Assembly: GCA_028289345.1 (NCBI GenBank)
Contig: JANQQL010000025.1
Location: 620,001 to 684,000 of the forward strand
Reading direction: 5' to 3'
DNA from: Planctomycetota bacterium
Lineage (GTDB): Bacteria; Planctomycetota; B15-G4; SIAN01
DNA length: 64,000 bases
How positions within the stretch are numbered: position 1 is the first letter of the stretch; every line of letters starts with the position of its first letter. Positions 45,741 to 55,363 of the stretch are shown one piece after another. The notes under the pieces are model-generated. The model saw only the letters and a program-made list of their open reading frames with translations, had not been told where the DNA came from and did not search any database. The translations under genes and the position numbers were made by a program.

Positions 45741-46224
45741 CGAAGGTGCGGTCGCTCCCGACGAGCTTTGCGGGCGGAGTTGGCGGTTCGAGGTTCCACC
45801 CATCGTATCGGCGCAGGGATCTGCGGGCAGGGCGCTGAAAAAGCGAAGGACCAACAAGTGACCTCGGTTGCGGGGGACGCCGGTGCGTCGCAGGCCAGGG
45901 CACCCAAAAGAAGTTCGTGTCGGGTCGGTCTGGAACCCGTGCTCGGGGCCCGGGAGGGGGCGCGAAGAGGTCCCCTGTGAGGCCGAGCGGCGTTCGTCAT
46001 CGGATCCCTACGCCGAGCGCCCCATGGCCAGTGGGAACCCGGGGTTTGACCGCGACGCCGAGCGGTGGTGATGGCGAGCGACTCGGCACCACAGCCCGCC
46101 CCTCCCAGGGCTTCTCTGCGGGCTGCTGGGGTCTCCTCCCCCCGGGGCGAGCCAGGGGCCAGGGAGTCCCGCCCACGGCGCTCCAGATTTCCTTCGTCCA
46201 GGGCCTTGCACCGGTCGATCTAAT

Positions 46225-46244
46225 ATGTCACCATTTAGTGACAT
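46225..46244. promoter_or_regulatory. Inverted repeat ATGTCAC-CATTTA-GTGACAT, putative ArsR operator overlapping the ArsR start codon
   Basis: 7-bp perfect arms, 6-bp spacer; preferred ATG (46243-46245) lies partly inside the right arm. TCTAAT at 46219-46224 is a possible -10. Confidence 0.7.
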
Positions 46245-46617
46245 GATTCCTGCCGAACAAAACCAGGTCTGGAAAGCCCTCGCCGATCCCACGCGGCGCG
46301 AGATTCTGGATCTGTTGGCCGAGAAGCAGAGATCCACCGGAGAGCTGTGCGAACACTTCGCCGAGGAGTCGCGGGGAAGTCTCTGTCGCACCGGGGTCAT
46401 GAAGCACCTGGACCAGCTCGAGAAAGCTCATCTGGTGGTCGTCAAGCGCGACGGTCGCATGCGTTGGAATCACCTCAACCCGGTGCCGATTCAGGCGGTG
46501 TGCGAGCGCTGGGTCAGTCGTCACGTTCGTCAGCTGTCTTCGTCGTTGCTGCGCTTGAAGCAGCACGTGGAAGAGAACCCGGAATCGCCCAAAGGGCCCA
46601 AGCAGAAGAAAGGATGA
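46243..46617 (+). CDS. ArsR-family HTH transcriptional regulator
   Basis: EQNQVWKALADPTRREILDLLAEKQRSTGELCEHFAEESRGSLCRTGVMKHLDQLEKAHLVVVKRDGRMRWNHLNPVPI; alternative start 46225. Confidence 0.88.
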   Translation: MIPAEQNQVWKALADPTRREILDLLAEKQRSTGELCEHFAEESRGSLCRTGVMKHLDQLEKAHLVVVKRDGRMRWNHLNPVPIQAVCERWVSRHVRQLSSSLLRLKQHVEENPESPKGPKQKKG

Positions 46618-47087
46618 CCATGCAGCCTTCCGCCGGATTCGAAAATGCACGCACCGTGTTGCTCGAGATGGAAGTGCCCATTGCCGCGAGCCCCCAGCGA
46701 GTGTGGGAGGCGACAGTCAACGAAATGGACCAGTGGTGGCTGGTGGACTTTCGTTGTGCAGGAAAGCCCGGGAAGATTGTGTTCGAGGCGCGAGTCGGTG
46801 GGCAAATGTACGAGGATTCCGGAGATGGAGCAGGCATCCATTGGTTCCGAGTGATCTCGTTGGATCCGGGGAAGTCCATGCATTTGAGCGGCCACATTGC
46901 GCCACCCTTCGGCGGTCCGGCGACCGCGCTCATGTACTTGAACTTCGAAGCTCAGGAAGACGGAACGACCGTGTTGAAGGTCACCCATTCCCTGGTTGGC
47001 AAGCTGGATGATGGTTTCGTCAGCAGTCTGGATTCTGGCTGGAAGCAGTTGTTCGTCGACGGTTTGAAGCAACACGCGGAAAAGTGA
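46614..47087 (+). CDS. SRPBCC/AHSA1-like protein
   Basis: LEMEVPIAASPQRVWEATVNEMDQWWLVDF...; ATGA overlap with ArsR. Confidence 0.83.
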   Translation: MTMQPSAGFENARTVLLEMEVPIAASPQRVWEATVNEMDQWWLVDFRCAGKPGKIVFEARVGGQMYEDSGDGAGIHWFRVISLDPGKSMHLSGHIAPPFGGPATALMYLNFEAQEDGTTVLKVTHSLVGKLDDGFVSSLDSGWKQLFVDGLKQHAEK

Positions 47088-47098
47088 GGAGTGAACCC

Positions 47099-47542
47099 AT
47101 GAAACTTTCTCGGAATGTTTGCACGGTGGCAGTCTCTTTGTTGACGGGAATGGTGGGATGGGCGGCGGGCCAAAGCACCGATCGCGAAGCGTCTCTCGAT
47201 CTGGTTCGCGAGCACTTCGAGTACTTCAACGAGCATGACGTCGAGGCCCTGACCGACCTGGTGGCCGATGACGTGGCCTGGTACACCATCGAGGGGGGGG
47301 AAATCACACCCAACGCGAAGAACTCGGAAGAGCTGGCCGACGGTCTGTTCCAGTATTTCGAGGGAGTGCCGACGGTGAGCGCCGAGCTGGAACATTTGCA
47401 CGCGGCGGGCTCGTTCGTGGTGGCTCGCGAGCGAGTTCGTTGGGAAACGTCGGCCGGCAAGGAGCAGAGCCAGGCGTCGTACAGCGTCTACGAGATCCGG
47501 GACGACGCGATCCAAGCGGTGTGGTACTTCCGGGCCGAGTGA
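47099..47542 (+). CDS. Secreted NTF2/SnoaL-like protein
   Basis: Signal-like N-terminus; ASLDLVREHFEYFNEHDVEALTDLVADDVAWYTIEGG; 11 nt after the SRPBCC gene. Confidence 0.8.
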   Translation: MKLSRNVCTVAVSLLTGMVGWAAGQSTDREASLDLVREHFEYFNEHDVEALTDLVADDVAWYTIEGGEITPNAKNSEELADGLFQYFEGVPTVSAELEHLHAAGSFVVARERVRWETSAGKEQSQASYSVYEIRDDAIQAVWYFRAE

Positions 47543-47923
47543 CGAGTCGCGGAAAGGGCGGAGGCGCGAGGCGTTGGCCCTGGGTGATTTCCGTTCTGGG
47601 GAGCCCCGGTCATCCCGGTGAGGACTCGCCACGAGAGCGGTGTTTTCGCCCAAACGGTTTTGCGGCCGCGGGATAAAACATAGGGCTGGTGCGCTTCGTG
47701 GTTGGTGGACTGAGGCGAATCTCAAGGAGGCTGGTCGATCCACCGCCCTTCCCGTTTGGTTCCGTGGTTTGATTTCGGTTCGATGGCTGTTCCGCGAAGT
47801 CTGAGGACGAGGAGTTCGCTTCATCCGAGTGCACGGCCATTTGCAGACTTCGCCCACTCCAGGCTTTCCTGGGCACGATTGACCGCCTTCTCTCAAAACG
47901 CAGACTCGTCGCGTTCGGTTCTC

Positions 47924-49087
47924 ATGAAGATCTCTCTGCTCTGTTTCGATCTCGCGCACAACTGCTTGGGGCGGACCTATCTGCTCGCCCAGGTCTTGTC
48001 GCGGCGTCACCAAGTGGAGATTCTGGGGCCTTCGTTCGGGGCCAAGGGACGAGAGATTTGGGGGCCGTGCGCCAGCGGGGAGTTCGAGTACTTCTCGGTT
48101 CCCGGCGGAAAGCTGCCGGGTTTCTTGAAGTCGATGCGCCAGCTTCGCCAAAAGATCTCGGGAGATGTGATCTACGCCTGCAAACCGCGTTTGCCGAGTT
48201 TTGGAGTGGCCCTTCGTGCCAAGCGATCTCGGGGTGTCCCGGTCATTCTCGACATCGACGATGAAGAGATGGCGTTCTTCACCGAGCGCGACTGGCGTCG
48301 CAAGCGCAAACTGTTGCGCAATCCGTTGGGGCCGTTGTACTCGCGTTGGATGGCCAAGCGGATTCCTGAGGCCGATGCCATCACGACGGTGTCACGGACC
48401 CTGCAGCAGAGATACGGGGGCGTCCTGGTTCCCCACGGCCGGGATCCGCAATGGTTGGATGCGGGTCGATTCGACCGAGCCGCTCTTCGGAGTCAGCACG
48501 GGTTGTCGGACAAGAAGGTCGTGATGTTCTTGGGAACGGCGCGTCCGCACAAAGGCCTGGAAGATCTGGTCGCTGCCGGACAACGGCTCGATCGCCCCGA
48601 CCTGCTGCTGTTCTTTGTTGGCAAGGGAGCTCAGCCGGATTACGAGCAGTCTTTGAGCGACCAAGCGGGCGAGATGCTGCGCTGGCATGAGGAGATCCCG
48701 TTTTCTCGGGTGCCGGAGTTCCTCGTCATGGCCGACGCGGTGGTGATTCCTCAGCGGGAGAATCCCGGGACGGAGGGGCAGATTCCTGCCAAGCTCATGG
48801 ATGCGATGGCCATGGCCCGTCCGATCGTGGCAACCCGGGTGTCCGATTTGCCAGAGATCCTCGAGAACTGTGGTTACCTGGCAAATCCAGGGGACCCGGC
48901 TTCGTTGGCAGCGGCCTTGAAGCAGGTCTTCGATGACCCCGAGGCGGCGCGGCAGAGGGGAGAGCGCGCGCGGGAGCGCTGCGAGCAACAACTCAGTTTG
49001 GACGTGATGGAGTCTCGCTTGGAAGAGTTGTTGAAGAAAGTGACCCAGCCTTCGAGCTCCGAATCTGTCAAGGCGGCCGCCTCGTGA
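47924..49087 (+). CDS. Family-4 glycosyltransferase
   Basis: MKISLLCFDLAHNCLGRTYLLAQVLSRRHQVEILGP; VMFLGTARPHKGLEDLVAAGQRL; LMDAMAMARPIVATRVSDLPEIL. Confidence 0.88.
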   Translation: MKISLLCFDLAHNCLGRTYLLAQVLSRRHQVEILGPSFGAKGREIWGPCASGEFEYFSVPGGKLPGFLKSMRQLRQKISGDVIYACKPRLPSFGVALRAKRSRGVPVILDIDDEEMAFFTERDWRRKRKLLRNPLGPLYSRWMAKRIPEADAITTVSRTLQQRYGGVLVPHGRDPQWLDAGRFDRAALRSQHGLSDKKVVMFLGTARPHKGLEDLVAAGQRLDRPDLLLFFVGKGAQPDYEQSLSDQAGEMLRWHEEIPFSRVPEFLVMADAVVIPQRENPGTEGQIPAKLMDAMAMARPIVATRVSDLPEILENCGYLANPGDPASLAAALKQVFDDPEAARQRGERARERCEQQLSLDVMESRLEELLKKVTQPSSSESVKAAAS

Positions 49088-50172
49088 AGATCGCCTACCT
49101 GCATCGCTTCGACCCGGAACTGTTCGACGGTTCACGAGTTCACGTGGAAGAGATCACCTCTCGTTGGGCCGCGGCCGGTCATTCCCTCGTCACCCTGGCG
49201 CCTCACCCGGTTCCGAACTGTGAACTTTGGTCGGAAGACGATTTCCAGCGACGCGGGTCCGAGATCGATGTGTTCTACGTACGCATCCACGGCTCCAAGT
49301 CGAATGACAAGCTGACCGAGCTCCGGAGGTATCAACCGGCGGCGGTGTGCGTTTGGGAGGTCAATGCTCCCATCGAAGAGAAGCGCTTGGAAGGCATGTC
49401 CCGCTTTCGACTGATGCGCTTGAACCGGCGCCGCAAGAAGGCTGCCAAGGAAGTGAATGGTGCGGTGGCCGTGTCTGCCGAGATGGAAGCCTATGCCCGG
49501 CAGCAGCTGGGCATTGCGACAACCATCGTCATTCCCAACGGCGCCGATCCCCAGCGCTTTGGCTCCGTAGACGGCGATTCAAGAAATCGGCCGCGCCCTG
49601 GGTCGGAGGAGTCCGGGCCGTTTCGAGTGCTCTGGGCCGGAACGAGCCGCTACCGATGGCAGGCCCTCCACCGCGCCGAATCCCTGGCACAGCAGGTCGA
49701 ACAGCGAGACCTGAATGCTCGCATTGTGGTGACCGCAGACGGTGCTTCGCGAAGTTCTCTCGAGTATCTGGGGCACCTCGCGCGGCAAGACATGCCGGCG
49801 GCCATGGCCGGCTGCCACGCAGGATTGTGCCTCTACGAAGACGTCACCTATTTCCCGACCTTTTACTTCTCTCCCATCAAGCTGTTCGAGTACATGGCGA
49901 GCGGACTCGCCGTCATCGGCCAAGACGTCGGCCAGATTCGCGAGGTCATTACGCAACACCAATGCGGGTTGCTGACCGACGGCTCGCTCGACGACCTCGC
50001 CGACAAAGTGCAACAACTCGCCAGCGATCCCGCCGAGTCCCGCCGAATGGGCGAGCGTGGCCGGCAAGCGGTCCTGTCTACCTACAACTGGGACCGGGCC
50101 GCGCAAAGGACGGAGGAGTTTCTGGTCGAGCTGGGAAACGGCAAGGGGCGCGAAGCTGGGTCGGCAAGCTGA
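49084..50172 (+). CDS. Family-4 glycosyltransferase (GTG start, 4-nt overlap with preceding gene)
   Basis: MKIAYLHRFDPELFDGSRVHVEEITSRWAAAGHSLVTLAPH; SPIKLFEYMASGLAVIGQDVGQIREVI. Confidence 0.88.
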   Translation: MKIAYLHRFDPELFDGSRVHVEEITSRWAAAGHSLVTLAPHPVPNCELWSEDDFQRRGSEIDVFYVRIHGSKSNDKLTELRRYQPAAVCVWEVNAPIEEKRLEGMSRFRLMRLNRRRKKAAKEVNGAVAVSAEMEAYARQQLGIATTIVIPNGADPQRFGSVDGDSRNRPRPGSEESGPFRVLWAGTSRYRWQALHRAESLAQQVEQRDLNARIVVTADGASRSSLEYLGHLARQDMPAAMAGCHAGLCLYEDVTYFPTFYFSPIKLFEYMASGLAVIGQDVGQIREVITQHQCGLLTDGSLDDLADKVQQLASDPAESRRMGERGRQAVLSTYNWDRAAQRTEEFLVELGNGKGREAGSAS

Positions 50173-50269
50173 GAGCGCGTTCCTGCCGAGTGGTGGGAAG
50201 CCTTGTTCGCTTCGGCTGCGAGCGATCCCAGTGTGTCACTCTCCTGGTCATCGAGGGGGTCTGAAAAGA

Positions 50270-50288
50270 GCCGCTTCGCATCAGCGGC
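50270..50288 (-). terminator. Putative intrinsic terminator of the minus-strand secreted-protein gene
   Basis: GCCGCT-N7-AGCGGC hairpin; on the minus strand followed by TCTTTTC; 15 nt downstream of the stop at 50304. Confidence 0.55.
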
Positions 50289-50303
50289 AACCGGTGATGC
50301 CTG

Positions 50304-51362
50304 CTACTGAATCACGCCCCGCAGCCCATTGCTCGCCGTCAGTCCTCGCGGTCCCGTTGGATCCGAAATCCACCACTGCCAGGAAAGTTCGGTCCCGCTC
50401 GGGAGTCCCGCGGGGAGCGCGCCGGAAAAGTCGAGCTGACCAGTTGCGCCGGTGTTCAGGGGAACGAGAACGTCGGGACTTGGGACGAAGACGCCACCGC
50501 GGAAGGGGGCGTTGATCTCGCTGAGGCCCCACACCCAGAACGCGGGGGCGCCGGGGCGAGCGTTGCTCAGAGTCCAGTTCGAAACCTGGCCGGGAAGAAG
50601 ACTACCGCTGCCGGTGAAACAAGGGCTGCCCCTGCTGCCCGCCAGGGAGTGACCGCGGTTGGACCACGGGCCGGAAGGAGCGGCGCCCACGAAAACAAAC
50701 GAGCGGATGTCGGCTTCACTGTTGGCCCAGACGGTTGAGTCCCCGATGTTCACGACGTTCGGAGAGCTGATGGGAGCTCCATGAGGCAGGCTGAGTTGCG
50801 TGACTCCGTCGATGGAGAGGACCGCTCCCGATTCGTTCACGGCCAGATGGTATCGATGAAAGTCGTCCGTCGTGTCGAAGTCGACCTCCACGACTCCGGG
50901 GTCTCCAAACGGCACGAAGGGGTCGTTCACCAGATACACCTTCGATTCACCGAGGCCGACCTGGAAGTTGCGGGACAAGTGATCGCGAACCACCATGCGA
51001 AATCCGGCTCGTGGCGAGTCATCACATTCATCCGTGTTGTACTGAGAGCTCTGAATCAAGACATCGGCTTCGAAAGTCGTTCCGAGATCGAAGTCAAACG
51101 TCCGGTTGAGAACCTGCCAGCGCAGGATTTGGGGATTGCTGAAGTTGGAGCAGCTGGTGGAAGTGTTTGGCAAGCTGGATTGGCTCAGAATGCCGTTCGC
51201 CACAGAGAACGAGCCGCCACCGATGGGGGACTCGTTGAGCTCCCAGCCCTGTTGATCCGGGGTGGTTCCCAGGGCGGCGTTGTATGGCGCACAAGTGACC
51301 TGGGCCGGCAAACGAGAAGCGAGGAGTAGGAAGGCGAGGGGAAGGCTTGATCGAAGGTTCAT
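50304..51362 (-). CDS. Secreted protein, LamG/concanavalin-like body and C-terminal putative sorting/adhesion domain
   Basis: Signal peptide MNLRSSLPLAFLLLASRLPAQ; C-terminal NARPGAPAFWVWGLSEINAPFRGGVFVPSPDVLVPLNTGATGQLDFSGALPAGLPSGTELSWQWWISDPTGPRGLTASNGLRG. Confidence 0.68.
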   Translation of the reverse strand: MNLRSSLPLAFLLLASRLPAQVTCAPYNAALGTTPDQQGWELNESPIGGGSFSVANGILSQSSLPNTSTSCSNFSNPQILRWQVLNRTFDFDLGTTFEADVLIQSSQYNTDECDDSPRAGFRMVVRDHLSRNFQVGLGESKVYLVNDPFVPFGDPGVVEVDFDTTDDFHRYHLAVNESGAVLSIDGVTQLSLPHGAPISSPNVVNIGDSTVWANSEADIRSFVFVGAAPSGPWSNRGHSLAGSRGSPCFTGSGSLLPGQVSNWTLSNARPGAPAFWVWGLSEINAPFRGGVFVPSPDVLVPLNTGATGQLDFSGALPAGLPSGTELSWQWWISDPTGPRGLTASNGLRGVIQ

Positions 51363-51619
51363 GGACTCTCTCCGTGTCGGGGTTTCCTCGCGATCCGGAG
51401 AACGGCTCGACTGTCGCACGAAATCTTCCCAGGGTGCGGATGTCGCAGGGTGAAGCGCGGAAGGCTCACCGTTACAGCCACCGCAACTCCCCAAGAGGGC
51501 GAGAGATCGACAGCTTTGTGCCGCGCTCTCGCTCGCGGCAATCTCCGCGGTCGCCTGTGCCGAGGGGCCTCATTGGCAGAAAAAGTGCGGTCATGAGACC
51601 GGGGCGAGATTTCCGGAGA

Positions 51620-52885
51620 CTAGGTCGCCCGACGGGCCTTCCACCACTGCAGCGCGCGCTGTGCGAGCGAAACCAGTTTGGCTCCCAGCGGCCGGAGTTT
51701 CTCGGCGCCGGCCTTGACCCAGCTCGCCACGACGATGACGCCTCGCTTGATCTTGCCGCAGAGGGCCCGGTCGTACTGGGACAGCCGCGACCAGCGCGAA
51801 CAGTTTCCGCTGACCCGGTCCTTGACCTTGCGAGTGGCACTGGAAACCTTCGCCGGGAGATCCAGTTGTTCGCTGTACTGCGCGACGTGGGTGACCGCTT
51901 TGGTCACCGACTGGGACACCGACTGTGCCCCTTTGCGAACCACGGCCGCGGCCGACACGTTGGAGAGGCGCTCGACATCTGCTTTCAAGTGGATGGCACT
52001 CTGGTAGCGCAGTTCCGAGTCTTTCTCGAGGGACTTCAGAACGACCTTGTCCAGTCGCGGATCCAGCTTCGCCTTCAGTGAGGGAGCGGTGAATCGACCC
52101 AGAGGGAGTTCCTTCGTCAGCAGCTCGTAAAACACCACGCCCAAGGAATACAAGTCTGCCCGGTGGTCTACTTCCGACGGACGTTCAATCTGCTCCGGAG
52201 CCATGTAGTGGGGAGTGCCCATGACTTGGTTGGTCCGGGTCAGGGGGTGATCGGCGGGGTCTCCGGCCAGCTTGGCGAGCCCGAAGTCAGTGATTTTCAC
52301 CGTGCCTTCGTGGTTCAGCAGAATGTTGTCGGGTTTGATGTCGCGGTGCACGACGCCACGCTCGTGGGCGTAGTGTAGTCCGTCGCACACTTGCTTGACG
52401 AGTTCCAAAGCGAGAGCGCAGTCAACCGAGCCCGCGCGCATTAGCTCCCGCAAGGAAACCCCGTCGACGTACTCCATGGCGAAAAAGTACAGATCGTCCA
52501 CAGAGCCGAAATCGAAAACCGTGACAATGCCCGAGTGGTTCAGGTTGGCGAGCGCCCGCGCTTCCCGAAGGAAACGATCGGAGAACGACGGGTTCGCACT
52601 CAGGTCCGGCAGCAGCACCTTCAAAGCGACCAAACGCCCCAGTTTCCGGTGGCGAGCGCGATACACCGCACCCATGCCCCCTGCTCCAATCAACTCGAGG
52701 ATCTCGTATCCCGGGAGCAGCTCGCGCAGGTCCTCGACCGCCGGCGCCTGGCGAATTCCGGGAGGCGGCTCGACCGGCACCGTTTCGACGCCCAGGCGGA
52801 GCAGGCAGGAGGGGCACATGTCCTCGGCCGAGCTGAGCGGAAGAAACACGGTGCCGCAGTGTTCGCAGAAGTGGCGCTTTTCCAT
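51620..52885 (-). CDS. Serine/threonine protein kinase with N-terminal zinc ribbon
   Basis: CEHCGTVFLPLSSAEDMCPSCLLRLG; GAGGMGAVYRARHRKLGRLVALKVL; GVVHRDIKPDNILLNHEGTVKITDFGLAK; GTPHYMAPEQ. Confidence 0.93.
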   Translation of the reverse strand: MEKRHFCEHCGTVFLPLSSAEDMCPSCLLRLGVETVPVEPPPGIRQAPAVEDLRELLPGYEILELIGAGGMGAVYRARHRKLGRLVALKVLLPDLSANPSFSDRFLREARALANLNHSGIVTVFDFGSVDDLYFFAMEYVDGVSLRELMRAGSVDCALALELVKQVCDGLHYAHERGVVHRDIKPDNILLNHEGTVKITDFGLAKLAGDPADHPLTRTNQVMGTPHYMAPEQIERPSEVDHRADLYSLGVVFYELLTKELPLGRFTAPSLKAKLDPRLDKVVLKSLEKDSELRYQSAIHLKADVERLSNVSAAAVVRKGAQSVSQSVTKAVTHVAQYSEQLDLPAKVSSATRKVKDRVSGNCSRWSRLSQYDRALCGKIKRGVIVVASWVKAGAEKLRPLGAKLVSLAQRALQWWKARRAT

Positions 52886-52968
52886 CGGGTTCAACCTCCG
52901 CCCCCCTTCACCGGAAGCGTTTCCGAAGGTTACCGCTCTTCTCGAAGTTTTTCCTCGGCCCGCTTCGA

Positions 52969-53712
52969 TCAACCGAGGAGCGACTCCAGCAGGTGACGCA
53001 GCTCGTCTTCAATTTCTTCCGGAGAAGACACGGTGGCCGCCACTTCCTCTCGCAGGCAGCGAGCGAATCGCTGGCGCAGGCGGTGGAGGGCGACCTTGGC
53101 GGCACCGGGAGTCATGGACAGACTCGCCGCGAGCTCGGCCAGGGATTCGTCCGACGGGTTCAGCATTCGCGATTTGAGAGCAGTAAATCGCCTCGACTCT
53201 TCCTCGGAGATTCCGTCGGCAAGTCGCTCGAGGGCCTTGCCAAGAACGGAACGTGCCCAGACCTTCTCGTAGGCCTTCTCGGGGGTTGCTTCATGAAATG
53301 GCTCGTGTTCGTAGCGTTTCTCGGCGTCCGGAAGCTCTAACGGAACGGTCGTTTGATTCCCGCCACGCTTCTTGGCGAACGTCTTCTCCCGTTCGTTCAA
53401 GAAGTAGTTCTTCACCGCAGTCAGGAGGAAGCTGCGAAATCGTCCACCTTGAGGGGACAGGCTCTTCAAGTCCTGGCGTTCGAGCAGTCGAGCAAAGAAC
53501 CCCTGGGTCAAGTCTCGGGCTTCTTCTCCGTCGCAACCCCGTCGGCGCAGATAGGAGTACAACGGTTGCCAATAGCTGCGAGCCAGCCATTCGAGAGCAT
53601 CGCGAGCATCCTTCGGGTCGGCATTGCCCGCCGCCAACACGATGCTCCACTGAGTGGTCCGGAAGTCGGAGCTGCCGCTCCCGGTTTTTTGGCGTGATTC
53701 GAATTCGTTCAA
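52969..53712 (-). CDS. ECF-type RNA polymerase sigma factor
   Basis: TTQWSIVLAAG...YWQPLYSYLRRRGCDGEEARDLTQGFFARLLERQDLKSLSPQGGRFRSFLLTAVKNYFLNERE; sigma4-like helices; upstream of STPK. Confidence 0.9.
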   Translation of the reverse strand: MNEFESRQKTGSGSSDFRTTQWSIVLAAGNADPKDARDALEWLARSYWQPLYSYLRRRGCDGEEARDLTQGFFARLLERQDLKSLSPQGGRFRSFLLTAVKNYFLNEREKTFAKKRGGNQTTVPLELPDAEKRYEHEPFHEATPEKAYEKVWARSVLGKALERLADGISEEESRRFTALKSRMLNPSDESLAELAASLSMTPGAAKVALHRLRQRFARCLREEVAATVSSPEEIEDELRHLLESLLG

Positions 53713-53882
53713 GGAGTCGCCCTGGCCCGGATCGCACAGGAAGGCCGACTGCGAATGGCCCGAGTTCCTTCTCGCTTTGTCATTCCTCGATTCTCCATCC
53801 TCACCGTACCTTTCGATCCGCGTTTGGTGAAGACCACCGCAAGTCCCTGCGAGAGCCGCTTTGACTCATTCTCGCGAGTGTT

Positions 53883-55169
53883 TCACCGAGACTTGCGCAG
53901 CAATGGCGCGAGAAATGCGCCATGAACCACCATCGCCAAGGTCGCGGCGGCGAGGGACGTCCAGGCGGCACCCACGGAGCCGAACCCGCGGGAGAGGGGC
54001 ACGATGGCAAGGAGCAAAGCCACTCCGGCAACGAGGGATGCCCGGAGAGCTTCCCGTTGGCGTCCGAGCACGTAGAGGGCGTTCTGGAAATGACAGCGAA
54101 GGACGTAGAGAGGCACCAGAAACCCGAGGATGCGAAGGATCGTCAAGCAACGCTCGGTTTGGTACTCGGGGCCGTACACCAATCCCATCAGCCATTGGCC
54201 TCCGGGGAGTAAGGCGGCGGCGAAGAGCAGGGCCGGCCAAAACGACACGTGGAAGGAACGCCAAAGGAGCGGACGAAGCTTCTCCACCGGTTGATCCGCG
54301 GCGCGGCTCATGGTCGGAAAGAGATTCAGCAGGTAGACGTCGGTGGCTGCGAGCAGCACCGCCACGATGCGCATCGGCACACTGAAGAACGCCGCGTCCT
54401 CCGAAGCGACAACCGCCGCCAGCACAATCGGAGGCACGAAGATCAGCACGATCGACATCAGGTGAGAGAGAACGACCGGCGTGCCCGTGCGAAGGAGCGT
54501 TCGATCGACATGGAAGGGGATCACGCCCAGCCGTGGGCGCGAACGCTTCCGCCATACCCACACGGAAAGCACCGCGGCTCCAGACGCTCCGGCGACTTCC
54601 GCCCAGGAAACGGCGCCGATGTCTTCGGGGCCGTGAACGAAAGCCACCGTGAGCAGGAGGAATACGGAGTAGCGAAGCGTCTGGGGAACGGCTCTCCACA
54701 ACATCCTGCCCTGGCTTTGGAACAGCCAATTCAAGGTGAAAGGAATGGAGAACAGGACGAGTCCGATGCTCAAGAGAAGACGACGAGGGGTCGTGCCAAG
54801 CGGGAGGATCCAGACGATGAGCACCAACAAGAGATAGCAGGCCAGGGCGAGGGTCAGCTGAGTCGACACGGCACGGGAGAGCGTGGTTGGAATGACCGAG
54901 GGATCCCTGGCACACTCGCGCTGAGCGATCACCGAGACCCCGGCTTCCACGAGAAGGGTCAGGATCATGAGGACCGCGAAGCAAGCCTCGACCGTTCCCG
55001 TGGGCGAGGGGCCCAAAATGCGCGCCAGCCGGACCCACGCGACAAACGTCACGGCCCGGGTCAGGGCTTCGCCCACGGCAAGGATCGCAAGGTTCCTGGC
55101 CAACGACGGCAGGCCCGTGGAGACCGAGAACGTTTCCGGCGGCGGTTTCGCGGACGAAGGCGAAGTCAT
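53883..55169 (-). CDS. Polysaccharide flippase (Wzx/MATE-like)
   Basis: LARNLAILAVGEALTRAVTFVAWVRLARILGPSPTGTVEACFAVLMILTLLVEAGVSVIAQRE; about 12 hydrophobic segments. Confidence 0.85.
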   Translation of the reverse strand: MTSPSSAKPPPETFSVSTGLPSLARNLAILAVGEALTRAVTFVAWVRLARILGPSPTGTVEACFAVLMILTLLVEAGVSVIAQRECARDPSVIPTTLSRAVSTQLTLALACYLLLVLIVWILPLGTTPRRLLLSIGLVLFSIPFTLNWLFQSQGRMLWRAVPQTLRYSVFLLLTVAFVHGPEDIGAVSWAEVAGASGAAVLSVWVWRKRSRPRLGVIPFHVDRTLLRTGTPVVLSHLMSIVLIFVPPIVLAAVVASEDAAFFSVPMRIVAVLLAATDVYLLNLFPTMSRAADQPVEKLRPLLWRSFHVSFWPALLFAAALLPGGQWLMGLVYGPEYQTERCLTILRILGFLVPLYVLRCHFQNALYVLGRQREALRASLVAGVALLLAIVPLSRGFGSVGAAWTSLAAATLAMVVHGAFLAPLLRKSR

Positions 55170-55363
55170 CTCCGGGCTTGCGAGAGCCGTGCGACAGACA
55201 ATTCAACGACACGCGGGACGTTCCCCGTCACCATTGACACGGCGCTCTCCTTTCCCTTGCAGACCACGTCGTGGCTCACTTCTCGGGCCACTCCGGTCAT
55301 CGGCACTTCACGCGACTCGGAGCAAGGAGACAATCAGGCTGTTTTCGGAGGGGCTTGCTCCTG

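Noticed and set aside
44388-45980. 530-aa plus-strand ORF
   Set aside because: Antisense of the D-threonine-aldolase-like gene; Arg/His-rich translation typical of overprint.
47655-47685. GTTTT...AAAAC flanking a GCGGCCGC core
   Set aside because: Stem is only about 5-6 bp around a large loop and no T-run follows; likely chance.
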